The notes under the pieces were generated by a model. It worked only from the letters and a program-made list of their open reading frames with translations. It did no database searches and had not been told where the DNA came from. Of a stretch of DNA of 64,000 bases, positions 50,815 through 60,153 are shown one piece after another. The translations under genes and the position numbers were made by a program. Origin of the DNA: Paenibacillus catalpae (GTDB lineage Bacteria; Bacillota; Bacilli; Paenibacillales; Paenibacillaceae); contig NZ_FOMT01000006.1 of NCBI RefSeq assembly GCF_900112695.1, positions 62,001-126,000 of the forward strand, read 5' to 3'. Numbering within the stretch: position 1 is the stretch's first letter; every line of letters begins with the position of its first letter.

Positions 50815-52335
50815 TTAATGTGCGGTTGCTAGTTCTTCGCCTTCTTCGACGGGTTCCATTTTATCCTTCGTCATCAGGAATGCCGCGATCAGCGCCAATG
50901 CGGCAGGAACCAGGCTCCAGGCAAAGGTTGCTCCAATGGAGCTCGACAGCCCTGCGGTAATGGTGTCCAGAAGCTGAGGATCGACCGTTTGGCGAAACGC
51001 GGGATTCAGCAGGGCATGAGGGTCGCTTAAGTTCAAGTCGGAAGGGACTGCTGCGTTACCGTTGCCAAGCGAATGACTAAGCTTCGAGAGCAGGCTATGG
51101 CTTTGAACGATTCCGAAAATGGTAATGCCAAGCGACATACCAAGCGAGCGGTTGAAATTTAACGTCGAGCTTGCCGCACCGCGCTGCGCCGCAGGGAACG
51201 TATGAAGCACAGAGGTGCTTAATACCGAGAAGGAAGCGCCAATCCCAAGACCGATCAGAATCATAATCCCCGTAATGGAAAGTCGAGAAGATTCTACCGT
51301 AATTTGCGAGAGAAGGGCAAGGCCCGTCAGCAGGATCGCCAGCGTCCCGACCATAATGGTCCGGTATTGCAGCTTTGTCATCAGAAATCCACCCAGAGTG
51401 GCGGTGACAACCGAACCCATCATCATGGGCAATAAGGTCAGACCGGAATTAGAGGCAGAGCCGCCAATGACGCCTTGCACGTAGATCGGTATAAAAATCG
51501 CCGCTGTCATGTATGCCGCGCCGCTGAGCATGGCGACCAGATTGCTCGTCGCGTACAGTCTGCTGCGGAACAAGCGGAACGAGATGATCGGCTCCGCGGC
51601 GTTTTTCTCGACCCATACAAGCAAGAAAGCAAGAACGGCAAATCCGGCGAACAGTCCGATAATTTGCGGAGAATCCCAGGCATACGTTTTGCCGCCCAGC
51701 TCAAGTCCGAATATAAAGCAGACGACAGCTCCTACGAGAAGAACAGAACCCGCCCAGTCGATCTTTTGCCGCGAATGCGCAGCCGATTCCTTATAGAACA
51801 GGGCAATCATGAGCAGGGCAATGAAGCCGAGCGGCAGATTGATGTAGAAGATCCACGACCAATTGAGATGATCGGTAATGTACCCGCCAAGCAGCGGGCC
51901 AACGACGCTCGACAGACCAAATACCGCTCCGAATGCGCCCATCATTTTTCCGCGATCCTTCGGTGACACGACATCGAACAAAATCGTAAACGCAATGGAC
52001 ACCATCGCTCCGGCTCCAACCCCTTGCACGGCCCGGTAAATGCTTAACTCTACGATGGATTGCGCCATTCCGCACAAGGCGGAGCCAATCATAAACACAA
52101 TAATCCCAAAGATGAAGAATCGCTTGCGGCCGTACATATCGGACAGCTTGCCGAAGATCGGCATGCAGGCCATTTCCGCGACCATATACGCGGTGGTGAC
52201 CCAGACGAATTTGTCGAGCCCTCCCATCTCTCCCACGATTGTACCGATTGCCGTTGATACAACCGTGTTGTCCATAGACGCCATTAGAATGGCAAGCAAT
52301 AATCCTCCAACGATGGCCGCGAGTTTGTTTTTCAT
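50815..52335 (-). CDS. MFS transporter, DHA2 family (EmrB/QacA type)
   Basis: 506 residues, 14 predicted membrane segments. The opening LLLAILMASMDNTVVSTAIG is the DHA2 signature (D-N-T-V), and VVGPLLGGYITDHLNWSWIF is motif C. Multidrug exporter type. AAAGGAATG precedes the ATG. Just upstream, TGACA/TGTCA repeats at about 52410-52425 could be an operator, but no regulator is adjacent on that side. Confidence 0.92.
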   Translation of the reverse strand: MKNKLAAIVGGLLLAILMASMDNTVVSTAIGTIVGEMGGLDKFVWVTTAYMVAEMACMPIFGKLSDMYGRKRFFIFGIIVFMIGSALCGMAQSIVELSIYRAVQGVGAGAMVSIAFTILFDVVSPKDRGKMMGAFGAVFGLSSVVGPLLGGYITDHLNWSWIFYINLPLGFIALLMIALFYKESAAHSRQKIDWAGSVLLVGAVVCFIFGLELGGKTYAWDSPQIIGLFAGFAVLAFLLVWVEKNAAEPIISFRLFRSRLYATSNLVAMLSGAAYMTAAIFIPIYVQGVIGGSASNSGLTLLPMMMGSVVTATLGGFLMTKLQYRTIMVGTLAILLTGLALLSQITVESSRLSITGIMILIGLGIGASFSVLSTSVLHTFPAAQRGAASSTLNFNRSLGMSLGITIFGIVQSHSLLSKLSHSLGNGNAAVPSDLNLSDPHALLNPAFRQTVDPQLLDTITAGLSSSIGATFAWSLVPAALALIAAFLMTKDKMEPVEEGEELATAH

Positions 52336-52481
52336 AAATACTCATTCCTTTCTTCTACCTGAATGGATGGCTTAACAATCATCTGAGATCATCATAAGCT
52401 ACCCTTGTTGACAACTGTCTGTCAGGGAAGAAAGACTACTGTTGGCAAATCGCATAAAAATGTTAAAAAGTCCACTTTATA

Positions 52482-52512
52482 AAAAAATAAAAAAGCCGCG
52501 GTATACGCGACT
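52482..52512 (-). terminator. Rho-independent terminator
   Basis: AGTCGCG/CGCGGCT stem (minus strand 52512-52494) followed by TTTTTTATTTTTTT, downstream of the UDP-glucose dehydrogenase gene. Confidence 0.88.
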
Positions 52513-52547
52513 TCAATAGTAGTATACATATGCTTGTTGTCCGACAA

Positions 52548-53843
52548 TCAATGATCGCCGCCGATGCCTTGATAATAATACCCGATTCCGCGCATCCGCT
52601 TAGCATCGAGCATATTACGCCCGTCAAAGAAGTTGGGTTGCCTGAGAAGCCTCTTCGCTTTCTTCCAATCCAACTGGCCGAACTCGGGCCATTCCGTGCA
52701 TAGTATAATCGCCTCCGAGCCTCGCAATGCTTCTTCGGCTGAGGAACAGACCTTCACCGCCCTGTAGGAAGCGTGCCCCGGTAAAGCCGCAATCGGATCA
52801 AACAACTGAACGTTGGCCTGTTCGAGCAGCAATTGATCGATAATCCTTATAGCCGGCGCTTCCCGAATATCGTCCGTATCCGGCTTGAATGCAAGTCCCA
52901 GTACCGTAATGTTCTTGCCCGCAAAGCCCCCCAGCCGCAACCGCGCCTTGTCAAGCAAATAGGTGTACTGCGTGCGATTGACCTCTATGACTCCCTCCAG
53001 GATACGAAGATTTACATGATGCTTTCTTGAAGTCATAACCAATTCCGAGACATCTTTAGGAAAACAGGAACCTCCATACCCTAAGCCGGCTTGTAGAAAG
53101 CTTGACCCGATCCGGGGATCAAGGCCCATCCCTTCGGCAATCTCTTTTACGTTGACCTCCAGCTCGTCGCAGAGCTTTGCCAGCTCGTTCATATACGATA
53201 TTTTCGTTGCGAGAAACGAATTGGAAGCATACTTGATAAGCTCTGCGGTCCTCGGCTTGGTTATGATCCAAGGGCATACAAAAGAGCTATATAGCCTTTG
53301 AAGCTGCTCGGTTGCCCGCTGACTATCGGTGCCGATCACGATACGGTCGGGCCGCAATGCGTCTTCGACGGCCTTGCCTTCCCTCAGAAATTCGGGATTG
53401 GAAGCGACATCGAATGGAATAGCCTCTTGCTGCGCTGCTGCTATCCACTTTTTGATTTGCTCTTGCGTTCCGACGGGAACAGTGCTTTTCGTGACGATGA
53501 GTTTATAACCTTTCATAGAACGCCCGATATCCTTAGCCGCTTGCCCAATGTAGCGCAGGTCCGCGCTTCCATCCGGCAGCGATGGCGTTCCGACGCAGAG
53601 GAATATAACGTCGTGTTCTTTAATGGCGGTTTCCTTATCCGTTGTAAACTGCAATCGGCTGCTTTTCACATGCTTGGCAATCATGTCTTCGAGGCCAGGT
53701 TCGTGAAAATGCAGGCGTCCCTGTCTCAGCCGTTGGATTTTGCCCGCATCGATATCAAGTCCGGTTACTTGCCAGCCGATCTCGGCAAAAACCATTGCGG
53801 TTGTGGCCCCTACATAACCCGTACCGATAATCAAAATTTTCAA
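52548..53843 (-). CDS. ugd: UDP-glucose 6-dehydrogenase
   Basis: 431 residues. The NAD-binding GTGYVG is at 7-12, SNPEFLREGKAVED at 148-160, K204 in ELIKYASNSF and the catalytic Cys 260 in GYGGSCFPKDV. It oxidises UDP-glucose to UDP-glucuronate, a precursor for acidic surface polysaccharide (teichuronic-type). The start is TTG 53843, overlapping the stop of the nucleotidyltransferase gene; GAGGTG lies upstream. Substrate choice within the UDP-Glc/GDP-Man family is inferred. Confidence 0.93.
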   Translation of the reverse strand: MKILIIGTGYVGATTAMVFAEIGWQVTGLDIDAGKIQRLRQGRLHFHEPGLEDMIAKHVKSSRLQFTTDKETAIKEHDVIFLCVGTPSLPDGSADLRYIGQAAKDIGRSMKGYKLIVTKSTVPVGTQEQIKKWIAAAQQEAIPFDVASNPEFLREGKAVEDALRPDRIVIGTDSQRATEQLQRLYSSFVCPWIITKPRTAELIKYASNSFLATKISYMNELAKLCDELEVNVKEIAEGMGLDPRIGSSFLQAGLGYGGSCFPKDVSELVMTSRKHHVNLRILEGVIEVNRTQYTYLLDKARLRLGGFAGKNITVLGLAFKPDTDDIREAPAIRIIDQLLLEQANVQLFDPIAALPGHASYRAVKVCSSAEEALRGSEAIILCTEWPEFGQLDWKKAKRLLRQPNFFDGRNMLDAKRMRGIGYYYQGIGGDH

Positions 53844-54832
53844 GGTTCTGTCACCTCTTTATCAATGAGTACCCCAGAAACGATAGAATGTTCGCCGATA
53901 ACAACATTTTTAATAGGGAATGTGAGATCTTTCATATGAACCCCATTCAATATAATGCTGTTCTCGATTTGACAGTTTTCCAGCTTGGAGCCTGCGCCAA
54001 TCGAAACGTAAGGGCCGACCTGGCAATCCTTCAGCACGCAGTCTTTCTCGATCGATACCGGTTCCACAATGGTGCAGCGCTCCAGCCGGACAGAGTCGTG
54101 AACCCGTTTCTTTAATGCCTTTGCGTCCAGCAATTTTTGATTGGCCAGCAGCCATCGATCCATCGTGCCTACGTCGATGTTCAATTGGTCGGTAACATGG
54201 TAAGCGACGGCATGCTGCTGGTCGATCAACCACTGAATCGCATCCGTTATTTCATACTCGCCCCGCTTAGAGGGCGTAATTTCGTCGACCGCGTCGAAGA
54301 TCTCTTTCGTAAACGCGTAACCCCCTAATACCGCCAAATTAGACTTCGGATGCGCCGGCTTCTCTTCCAGACCTATGATGCGCGAATCTTGGATCTCCGC
54401 GATGCCGTAATCCTGAGGGACCGCAACTTCCGCGAGCAGCAAGGATGCCTGTACACCCCCAAACTCGACGTCGCTCTTCAGATCGGATAACGGAGCGGAA
54501 ATCAAATTATCCCCCAGAAGAAGCAGGAACGCATCGCCTGATATATAGTCTTTCGCTTGTTTTAGTGCATTCGCGATTCCCTTGGCCTCATGCTGATAGA
54601 TGTACGTGATCGAGATGCCAAGTGCTTCTCCCTCGCCGAATTGCCCGCGAATGTCGGCTTCTTGGGATGGATGAATGACTACGCCGATACGATCTATTCC
54701 AAGCTCCATTAATTTTACGATTGATAATTGCAACAGCGGCGTATTAGCGACAGGTATAAGCGTCTTTGGAAGATTATTGGTAAACGGATATAAGCGGCTC
54801 CCTTTCCCTGCACAGAGAATTAGTCCTTTCAA
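53840..54832 (-). CDS. Sugar-phosphate nucleotidyltransferase
   Basis: 330 residues. The pyrophosphorylase signature is GLILCAGKGSRLYPFTNNLP (3-22), with the metal-binding LLLGDN at about 106 and GLEEKPAHPKS. The C-terminal left-handed beta-helix repeats (VGPYVSIGAGSKLENCQIEN) fit glucose-1-phosphate thymidylyl/uridylyltransferases of the long RmlA type. It would supply dTDP- or UDP-glucose, the latter feeding the dehydrogenase it overlaps by 4 bp. The start is TTG 54832 after GAGGTG. Confidence 0.9.
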   Translation of the reverse strand: MKGLILCAGKGSRLYPFTNNLPKTLIPVANTPLLQLSIVKLMELGIDRIGVVIHPSQEADIRGQFGEGEALGISITYIYQHEAKGIANALKQAKDYISGDAFLLLLGDNLISAPLSDLKSDVEFGGVQASLLLAEVAVPQDYGIAEIQDSRIIGLEEKPAHPKSNLAVLGGYAFTKEIFDAVDEITPSKRGEYEITDAIQWLIDQQHAVAYHVTDQLNIDVGTMDRWLLANQKLLDAKALKKRVHDSVRLERCTIVEPVSIEKDCVLKDCQVGPYVSIGAGSKLENCQIENSIILNGVHMKDLTFPIKNVVIGEHSIVSGVLIDKEVTEP

Positions 54833-55024
54833 TGCTTCTCACCTCTTTCTATCAACTTCTATTATTCTATTAAAATGGCTTTCACTTGGTATGGGCCATA
54901 TCCTGTACGCGGTGTAATTTAGGACGATGAAATTGGTGAAAGCGCCGTGCCCTGCACAGGAGTCCATTCATATCCTACAAGGAATGCCTATGGGAAGTTA
55001 TTGACCTAAGGAGTTGAGAGACAT

Positions 55025-56047
55025 TTGAGAATTGCTCAGATATCGACGAATACAATTCCTGTGCCACCGAAGGATTACGGGGGCACGCAGCGCGATGTGC
55101 ATTATTTAACGGAAGAGTTGGTCAACCGGGGGCATGAAGTAATTCTGTTTGCCAAAAAAGGATCGACCTCGAATGCGACCCAAACGTTCGAATACGAGTC
55201 GGATGATCCGAAGGAGCAGCTGGACTTCATTATTAAAAACCTCCCGCCAGACGTGGATATCATACACGATCACTACGGCATCGTGGCGAAAGCGAATCCG
55301 CCTATTCCGACGATCAGCAACTCCCATTCCAAAGGGATCAAGGGAAACGTGCAGCTTCGGGTATACGTCAGCAAATTCATCCTTCGCAAATACGGAAAAC
55401 AAAAAGGCTATGCTGTCCATAATGGCATCCGCTTGGAGGATTACACGTTTACGAAAGACAAACAGGATTACCTGCTCTTTATGGGAAGATTGATCAAGGA
55501 GAAAGGCGTCCACCTCGCCATCAAGGTTGCCAAGAAAACAGGCATGCGGCTTATAATAGCCGGCACACTAAACGACAAAACCTATTTCAATGCTAAGATC
55601 AAGCCTCATCTTGGCAAAAAAATCAGCTATATCGGCCCCGTCGGAGGAGACCGCAAACGCGAGCTGCTCGCTAATGCAAGCTGCGTCTTGTTCACGTCGA
55701 CTTGGGATGAACCCTTTGGACTAGTTCTCATCGAGGCGCTGGCCAGCGGCACGCCAGTTCTAGGCTTTAAGAAAGGCGGCGTTGCCGAGGTGCTTAAAGG
55801 AATGCCTCAGCTCCTATGCAGAACGACATCCGATATGGCGATGAAGGTCAAGTACCGCAAGCGGCTGCCCGCAGCCCGCGAATGCAGACGCTATGTCAGA
55901 GACCGCTACTCCGACAGCATCATGACCGATCGATTCCTAAGTCTGTATCAAAAAATCATCGATAAAAGATTGTACAAAATCAAAAAAAATACATTATGGA
56001 ACCGTCGCAAAGCCAAGCTTCTAGCCGCGCCTAAGGAGATGGGTTAA
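55025..56047 (+). CDS. Glycosyltransferase family 4
   Basis: 340 residues, GT-B fold. An N-terminal acceptor domain (PPKDYGGTQRDVHYLTEELV) precedes a C-terminal donor domain with LFMGRLIKEKGVHLAIKV and the E-x7-E region WDEPFGLVLIEALASGTPV. Cytoplasmic, no membrane segment. The start is TTG 55025, with AAGGAG 11 bases upstream. It is divergent from the nucleotide-sugar genes and 1 bp before the next glycosyltransferase; the set probably builds one surface glycan. Confidence 0.92.
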   Translation: MRIAQISTNTIPVPPKDYGGTQRDVHYLTEELVNRGHEVILFAKKGSTSNATQTFEYESDDPKEQLDFIIKNLPPDVDIIHDHYGIVAKANPPIPTISNSHSKGIKGNVQLRVYVSKFILRKYGKQKGYAVHNGIRLEDYTFTKDKQDYLLFMGRLIKEKGVHLAIKVAKKTGMRLIIAGTLNDKTYFNAKIKPHLGKKISYIGPVGGDRKRELLANASCVLFTSTWDEPFGLVLIEALASGTPVLGFKKGGVAEVLKGMPQLLCRTTSDMAMKVKYRKRLPAARECRRYVRDRYSDSIMTDRFLSLYQKIIDKRLYKIKKNTLWNRRKAKLLAAPKEMG

Positions 56048-56048
56048 G

Positions 56049-56738
56049 ATGATCACCGTAATCGCATGTACGATGAGATCCTCATTCATCGATAACGTAT
56101 TCGAGAATTACGACCGGCAGCTTTGGAAGGACAAACAAATGATTATCGTCTTGAATAACGACAGTATGGATATCGAGCCCTATCAGGAGCGGGCAAGCCA
56201 ATACCCGGAGAACGAAGTCAGAGTGATTCAACTTCCCCAAAAATATAAGCTCGGCAAATGCCTGAACCACGCCATCAATCTAGCCGAGGACGGCATCATT
56301 GCCAAGTTTGACGATGACGATTACTACGGACCCAAATTTTTGCGCGAAGCTGCCCGTGCAATCAAAAGCGGCAAAGCGTCTATCGTAGGCAAACATACCG
56401 CCTACATTTATTTCGAGGCAACTAGTGCGCTGATGGTTTTCCGCAAAGGGGGCGAGAAGAAATACCAGCGCAGCATCAAGGGCGGCACGCTGGTCTTCCG
56501 GAAATCGGTCTGGAAGCGTGTCCCGTTTCCCGAGTTCAAAAAGGTCGGCACGGATTCCGGCTGGGTCGGGCGGTGCGTCCGCAGAGGATTTCGTGTATAT
56601 TCCTTATCCAAGCGGCACTATGTTTGTATTAGAAGAAAAGATACCAAAAGCCATACGCAAAAGAAAAGCACGCGCCTCTACATGTCGCACTGCAAGCTTA
56701 TTCGCAAGACGAAGCATTACACACGTTACGTAAACTAG
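56049..56738 (+). CDS. Glycosyltransferase family 2-like protein (paralogue 1)
   Basis: 229 residues, short GT-A enzyme. VIACTMRSSFIDNVFENYDR opens it, the nucleotide-binding DxD is in IIAKFDDDDYYGPKF at about 83-97, and KVGTDSGWVGRCVRRGF has the downstream ED-like region. No membrane segment. It shares its layout with the gene at 56946, for example AKFDDDDYY and KSHT near the C-terminus. Both resemble the C-terminal half of the Bacillus spore-maturation protein CgeD, suggesting spore-surface glycosylation; this is inference. Confidence 0.85.
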   Translation: MITVIACTMRSSFIDNVFENYDRQLWKDKQMIIVLNNDSMDIEPYQERASQYPENEVRVIQLPQKYKLGKCLNHAINLAEDGIIAKFDDDDYYGPKFLREAARAIKSGKASIVGKHTAYIYFEATSALMVFRKGGEKKYQRSIKGGTLVFRKSVWKRVPFPEFKKVGTDSGWVGRCVRRGFRVYSLSKRHYVCIRRKDTKSHTQKKSTRLYMSHCKLIRKTKHYTRYVN

Positions 56739-56761
56739 GCTTGGCATGCACAGTAACGCAC

Positions 56762-56795
56762 GCAAGGTCAACCCGCCTTCAGGAGTTGACCTTGC
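56762..56795. repeat. Hairpin between the two paralogous glycosyltransferase genes
   Basis: GCAAGGTCAAC (56762-56772) and GTTGACCTTGC (56785-56795), perfect 11-bp arms with a 12-base loop. No T-run on either strand, so it is a weak terminator or an attenuating or RNA-stabilising structure. Confidence 0.55.
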
Positions 56796-56945
56796 CCGGC
56801 CGAGTGACGGTTACGACGTAATCTGATTGCATGCTTTCATTTTATCCTCTTTTTCAGACACTACTATAAACTATGATTCGAGATGCTAGTCGGTCTATGC
56901 GCATAGCCTGTTCTAGATTTAATATTTTTATAGGGGACGAAGACA

Positions 56946-57707
56946 ATGTTCGAGAATACGAATGCAGGCGTAACGATCATTACTTCGACCATTCGAACGG
57001 AGCACATGACGGATATATTCGACAACTACAACCGTCAGGAATGGCCCGCCAAAGAACTGATCGTGACCGTCAACGACAACGATATCGCGTTGCTTCCATA
57101 TAAAGAACTTGCGCGGCAGTATGACAACGTCCGCGTCTTTCGCGTCGATGGACGCTTGAATCTTGGCGCATGCCTGAACTACGCGGTTGCCCGCGCCCGT
57201 TATCGCTATATTGCCAAATTCGACGACGACGATTACTACTCGCCTCATTATCTGGATGAAGCTATGTTTTTGTTTTCCAAGAAGAATGCAGATGTCGTCG
57301 GTAAACGCTCCTGTTATTTCTTCTTCCCTCACCGCTCGGTCCTGCTGCTGCGCAAAACGACCGTAAAGCCTTACGGGCGATGCAGACGTATCGCAGGGGC
57401 CACCATTATGTTTCACAAACGGGTATTCAAGAAAGTCTCCTTCTCGACGAAGCTGGTTGCCGGTTCCGATGCGCGATTCGTCCAAGACTGCCTGAAGCAA
57501 GGCTTCAAGGTATTCACGACCTCTTCCTATAACTTCGCCGCTTACCGCCGCGCGAATCGTAAATCGCACACCTGGCAAGTATCGGAGCAGCAGCTGCTCT
57601 CTTCGAAAGGCGCCACGATCATACGCACCGCGGACTTCAAGCCTTATGTGGATCGGACGATCCTGCAAGGCGGAATGGAATCAGTCCAAAGCGACTTGGG
57701 GGTGTAA
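56946..57707 (+). CDS. Glycosyltransferase family 2-like protein (paralogue 2)
   Basis: 253 residues, paralogous to the gene at 56049: VTIITSTIRTEHMTDIFDNY opens it, with IAKFDDDDYYSPHYL at about 89-103 and RKSHTW near the C-terminus. Small GT-A transferase without membrane anchor, similar to the CgeD type. GGGGACG precedes the ATG. It is separated from paralogue 1 by 207 bp with a hairpin, so it may have its own promoter. Donor and acceptor unknown. Confidence 0.85.
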   Translation: MFENTNAGVTIITSTIRTEHMTDIFDNYNRQEWPAKELIVTVNDNDIALLPYKELARQYDNVRVFRVDGRLNLGACLNYAVARARYRYIAKFDDDDYYSPHYLDEAMFLFSKKNADVVGKRSCYFFFPHRSVLLLRKTTVKPYGRCRRIAGATIMFHKRVFKKVSFSTKLVAGSDARFVQDCLKQGFKVFTTSSYNFAAYRRANRKSHTWQVSEQQLLSSKGATIIRTADFKPYVDRTILQGGMESVQSDLGV

Positions 57708-57734
57708 TGGGGGGAGATTGCATAAAAATGATTA

Positions 57735-57762
57735 AAGGCCATCCGTTTGGATGGCCTTATCA
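57735..57762. terminator. Bidirectional terminator
   Basis: AAGGCCATCC-GTTT-GGATGGCCTT perfect 10-bp stem between convergent genes, A/T-rich on both sides. Confidence 0.8.
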
Positions 57763-57763
57763 T

Positions 57764-58663
57764 TTACCGCTGCAAAATAGGCGGTGAACCCGATTTGTAG
57801 TCTTGAACAATGACATCAATGACGCGTTTGCCCCAACCACTGGCTTCCGAGCCCTGCTCATTCCAGGCGTAGGTGATGAGTGCTTTCCACAAAGCCCATC
57901 CGCGCGCGCGGTCAACCGTATCCGGGTCAACATTCATGCAACGCAGAAATACCCCACGGCTTTCGTCATCGAAAAAGTTCCATGCCATCACCAGATCGCT
58001 TGATGGATCGCCAACGCCCATGGTTCCAAAATCAATGACGCCGGACAACCGGCCATCCTGTACGAGCAGATTGCCTACCGCCACGTCGCCATGCAGCCAC
58101 TGCGGTGCCGCTTCATATTTCGTCGCTAGGGCAAGCTCCCAGATTTCCGTTAATAGCTTTTGATCGTATTGACCGGTCAGCTTCTCAATGACAGATCTTG
58201 TATCTCCATCGTAAACCGCTAAATTTCCGCCGCGATGAAAGTTTTGTATGCCTGCCGGTATGCCGTTTGTGGCATCGATAGCCTGCAGTTCCTTCAGAAA
58301 GCCCGCGAGATCCTCGGCAAATTCGTTAAGATTGCGTATGTTGGCATTCGAGACGGTATCGCCTTCAATCCACCGGTTAACGGACCAGGGAAGGGGATAT
58401 TCGTCCGTTGGCTCGCCTTTTGCAACGGGAGCCGGAATGGGCAAGGAAAGAAGGGGCTTAAAAACGGGAAGCCATGTCACTTCCTTCTCAACGGCCGAGG
58501 CGTATCGCTCATGGCTCGGCAGACGAACCGTCATTTCGTCTCCCAGCCGGTAGGTGCGGTTATCGTGCCCGCTTTTTTCCACAGGCTTTATCTCTAAATC
58601 CCTCCACTCGGGAAATTGGCTGTTGATTAATTGACGAACAAGGCCAGTCGTAATTTCAATCAT
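57764..58663 (-). CDS. Aminoglycoside phosphotransferase-family kinase
   Basis: 299 residues. APH/choline-kinase fold: WLHGDVAVGNLLV carries the catalytic HGDxxxxN at about 200-210, and GVIDFGTMGVGDPSSDL the metal-binding Asp. ATG 58663 follows GGAAGGAGG; a longer frame upstream is not protein-like. The family includes antibiotic and small-metabolite kinases; this subgroup is common in Bacillota chromosomes and usually not a proven resistance determinant. Confidence 0.9.
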   Translation of the reverse strand: MIEITTGLVRQLINSQFPEWRDLEIKPVEKSGHDNRTYRLGDEMTVRLPSHERYASAVEKEVTWLPVFKPLLSLPIPAPVAKGEPTDEYPLPWSVNRWIEGDTVSNANIRNLNEFAEDLAGFLKELQAIDATNGIPAGIQNFHRGGNLAVYDGDTRSVIEKLTGQYDQKLLTEIWELALATKYEAAPQWLHGDVAVGNLLVQDGRLSGVIDFGTMGVGDPSSDLVMAWNFFDDESRGVFLRCMNVDPDTVDRARGWALWKALITYAWNEQGSEASGWGKRVIDVIVQDYKSGSPPILQR

Positions 58664-58769
58664 TTCCTTCGCCTCCTTCCATACAAGTCGATGCAACGTA
58701 ATTGTACATAGATCATAACAATCCGCCGCGGACATATCAAAGGATAAAACGGCTATACACAAGCAACGT

Positions 58770-59126
58770 CTAAAGAAAACGACCGATCGCAACAACTGCC
58801 GCTAACAAGATGAAGACAGCATTCACCCCGATTTCCCGGTATTCCTTGCGCGTAAGATGAAGGACTGCGCCGAATAATACGACTGCGGCAAGCGCGGTTG
58901 CGGCAATTGGGGCCAATACAGGCGCAACGTTCAAAGCCTGAGGCACGATGAGTCCAATTGCTCCAAGTAATTCTGCTAACCCGATAAAGACGACAAGCCC
59001 TTTCGGAACGTCTTTTGCCCATCCCCACGACGCTTTGGCTTTGTCATGCTGAAACGCCTTTAACCATCCTGAGTAGACAAAAGCAAGAGCTGCAAGCCCT
59101 TGAAAAACCCAAAGTGTAATATTCAT
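58770..59126 (-). CDS. DoxX-family membrane protein
   Basis: 118 residues, four membrane segments (GLAALAFVYSGWLKAF at the start; GLVVFIGLAELLGAIGLIVP; LAPIAATALAAVVLFGAVLH; VFILLAAVVAIGRFL). It matches DoxX-like proteins of unknown redox-related role. ATG 59126 is 12 bases after GGGAGG. Divergent from an HxlR regulator, a common pairing in which the regulator represses the DoxX gene under thiol stress. Confidence 0.88.
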   Translation of the reverse strand: MNITLWVFQGLAALAFVYSGWLKAFQHDKAKASWGWAKDVPKGLVVFIGLAELLGAIGLIVPQALNVAPVLAPIAATALAAVVLFGAVLHLTRKEYREIGVNAVFILLAAVVAIGRFL

Positions 59127-59222
59127 GAATAGTGTCAACCTCCCGATCCCTTTTTAGCTAGCCTCTAAGGTATAATAGACCCAACCAATCGGATCGAGGA
59201 AGTAGGCACTTTATCTAAACAA

Positions 59223-59241
59223 AGGTAATAAAAAGTTACCT
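59223..59241. promoter_or_regulatory. Inverted repeat, probable HxlR operator
   Basis: AGGTAA (59223-59228) and TTACCT (59236-59241) with a 7-base spacer, between doxX and the HxlR gene, 28 bp before the latter's start. Confidence 0.5.
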
Positions 59242-59268
59242 AGTGATGCGGAAGAGGTGAGAGTTTTC

Positions 59269-59622
59269 ATGAAACAATATTGCAAGTTCGAATCGGCGTT
59301 AGATATATTAATCGGAAAATGGAAGCCCGTCATTCTGCTTCAGCTTATTGCAAACGGTACGATGCGCTTCAGCGAGTTTCTAAAAGCGATACCGGATATT
59401 AACAAAAAGATGCTTACTCAGCAATTAAGAGAACTGGAATATAACGATATTGTGCACCGTGAGGTGTATAACCAGGTTCCTCCGAAGGTGGAATATTCGA
59501 TCTCGGATTACGGCAAAAGTTTAAGCAAAGTACTGCAGGTCATGAACGATTGGGGAGCGACTCATACGGAACACATGGATGAGCTTTATGGAGCGGATCG
59601 TTTACAGAATAAGCAGGATTGA
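59269..59622 (+). CDS. HxlR-family transcriptional regulator
   Basis: 117 residues. Winged-helix HxlR domain: CKFESALDILIGKWKPVILL at the N-terminus with a Cys at residue 5, the position used for redox sensing in YodB-like members, then RFSEFLKAIPDINKKMLTQQ. ATG 59269 follows GAAGAGGTGAG. It is divergent from the DoxX gene, its probable target. Confidence 0.9.
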   Translation: MKQYCKFESALDILIGKWKPVILLQLIANGTMRFSEFLKAIPDINKKMLTQQLRELEYNDIVHREVYNQVPPKVEYSISDYGKSLSKVLQVMNDWGATHTEHMDELYGADRLQNKQD

Positions 59623-59641
59623 GCGACATGCAGAATGCAAC

Positions 59642-60151
59642 TTACCGGCCGACAGCATAACGCAGCTGCACGACACCGCCGCCGAGCGGCTTGCAGTCCA
59701 GCAGCTCGACGTGCTTGAAGGCGTAGTTATCTTTGTCGATGACAAGATTTAGGCCCTTGCCTTCTAATACAGGCGCCACGTTGAAAATCACCTCGTCTGC
59801 CAGCCCCTGTTCGAGAAAGGAATTATGAATATCTGCGCCGCCGCTAACGAGAGCGGTCTGATGTCCCTTTTGCCGCAGATAGTCCAAGGCCTCTTGAGGC
59901 GACCTCACAACCTTCGCCCCGGGGAATTCCGCAGCATTTCTGGAAATGACGACGATGTCGACTTCGCCAAATGGCCCCGGGCCGCCACCGCCCCGCAACC
60001 CTTCGAAAGTCCGGCGTCCTGCAATAAAGTTACCCGCAGCCTTGGCCTGTGCCGCGAAGTCGTGCAACGCTTCCTTGGTCGGCGGGTTATCGGGACCCGA
60101 TTGCGCATAATTGCCGTTAGCCGTTAACGTTGCCCATAAAATAGTTTTCAT
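59642..60151 (-). CDS. Dihydrofolate reductase-like protein (RibD C-terminal family)
   Basis: 169 residues. TILWATLTANGNYAQ at the start, FIAGRRTFEGLRGGGG and TALVSGGADIHNSFLEQG fit the RibD_C/DHFR-like family of NADPH reductases. ATG 60151 is nine bases after GGAGG. It begins 2 bp after the end of the dehalogenase-like gene, so the two are co-transcribed. True folate or riboflavin function is not implied. Confidence 0.9.
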   Translation of the reverse strand: MKTILWATLTANGNYAQSGPDNPPTKEALHDFAAQAKAAGNFIAGRRTFEGLRGGGGPGPFGEVDIVVISRNAAEFPGAKVVRSPQEALDYLRQKGHQTALVSGGADIHNSFLEQGLADEVIFNVAPVLEGKGLNLVIDKDNYAFKHVELLDCKPLGGGVVQLRYAVGR

Positions 60152-60153
60152 TA

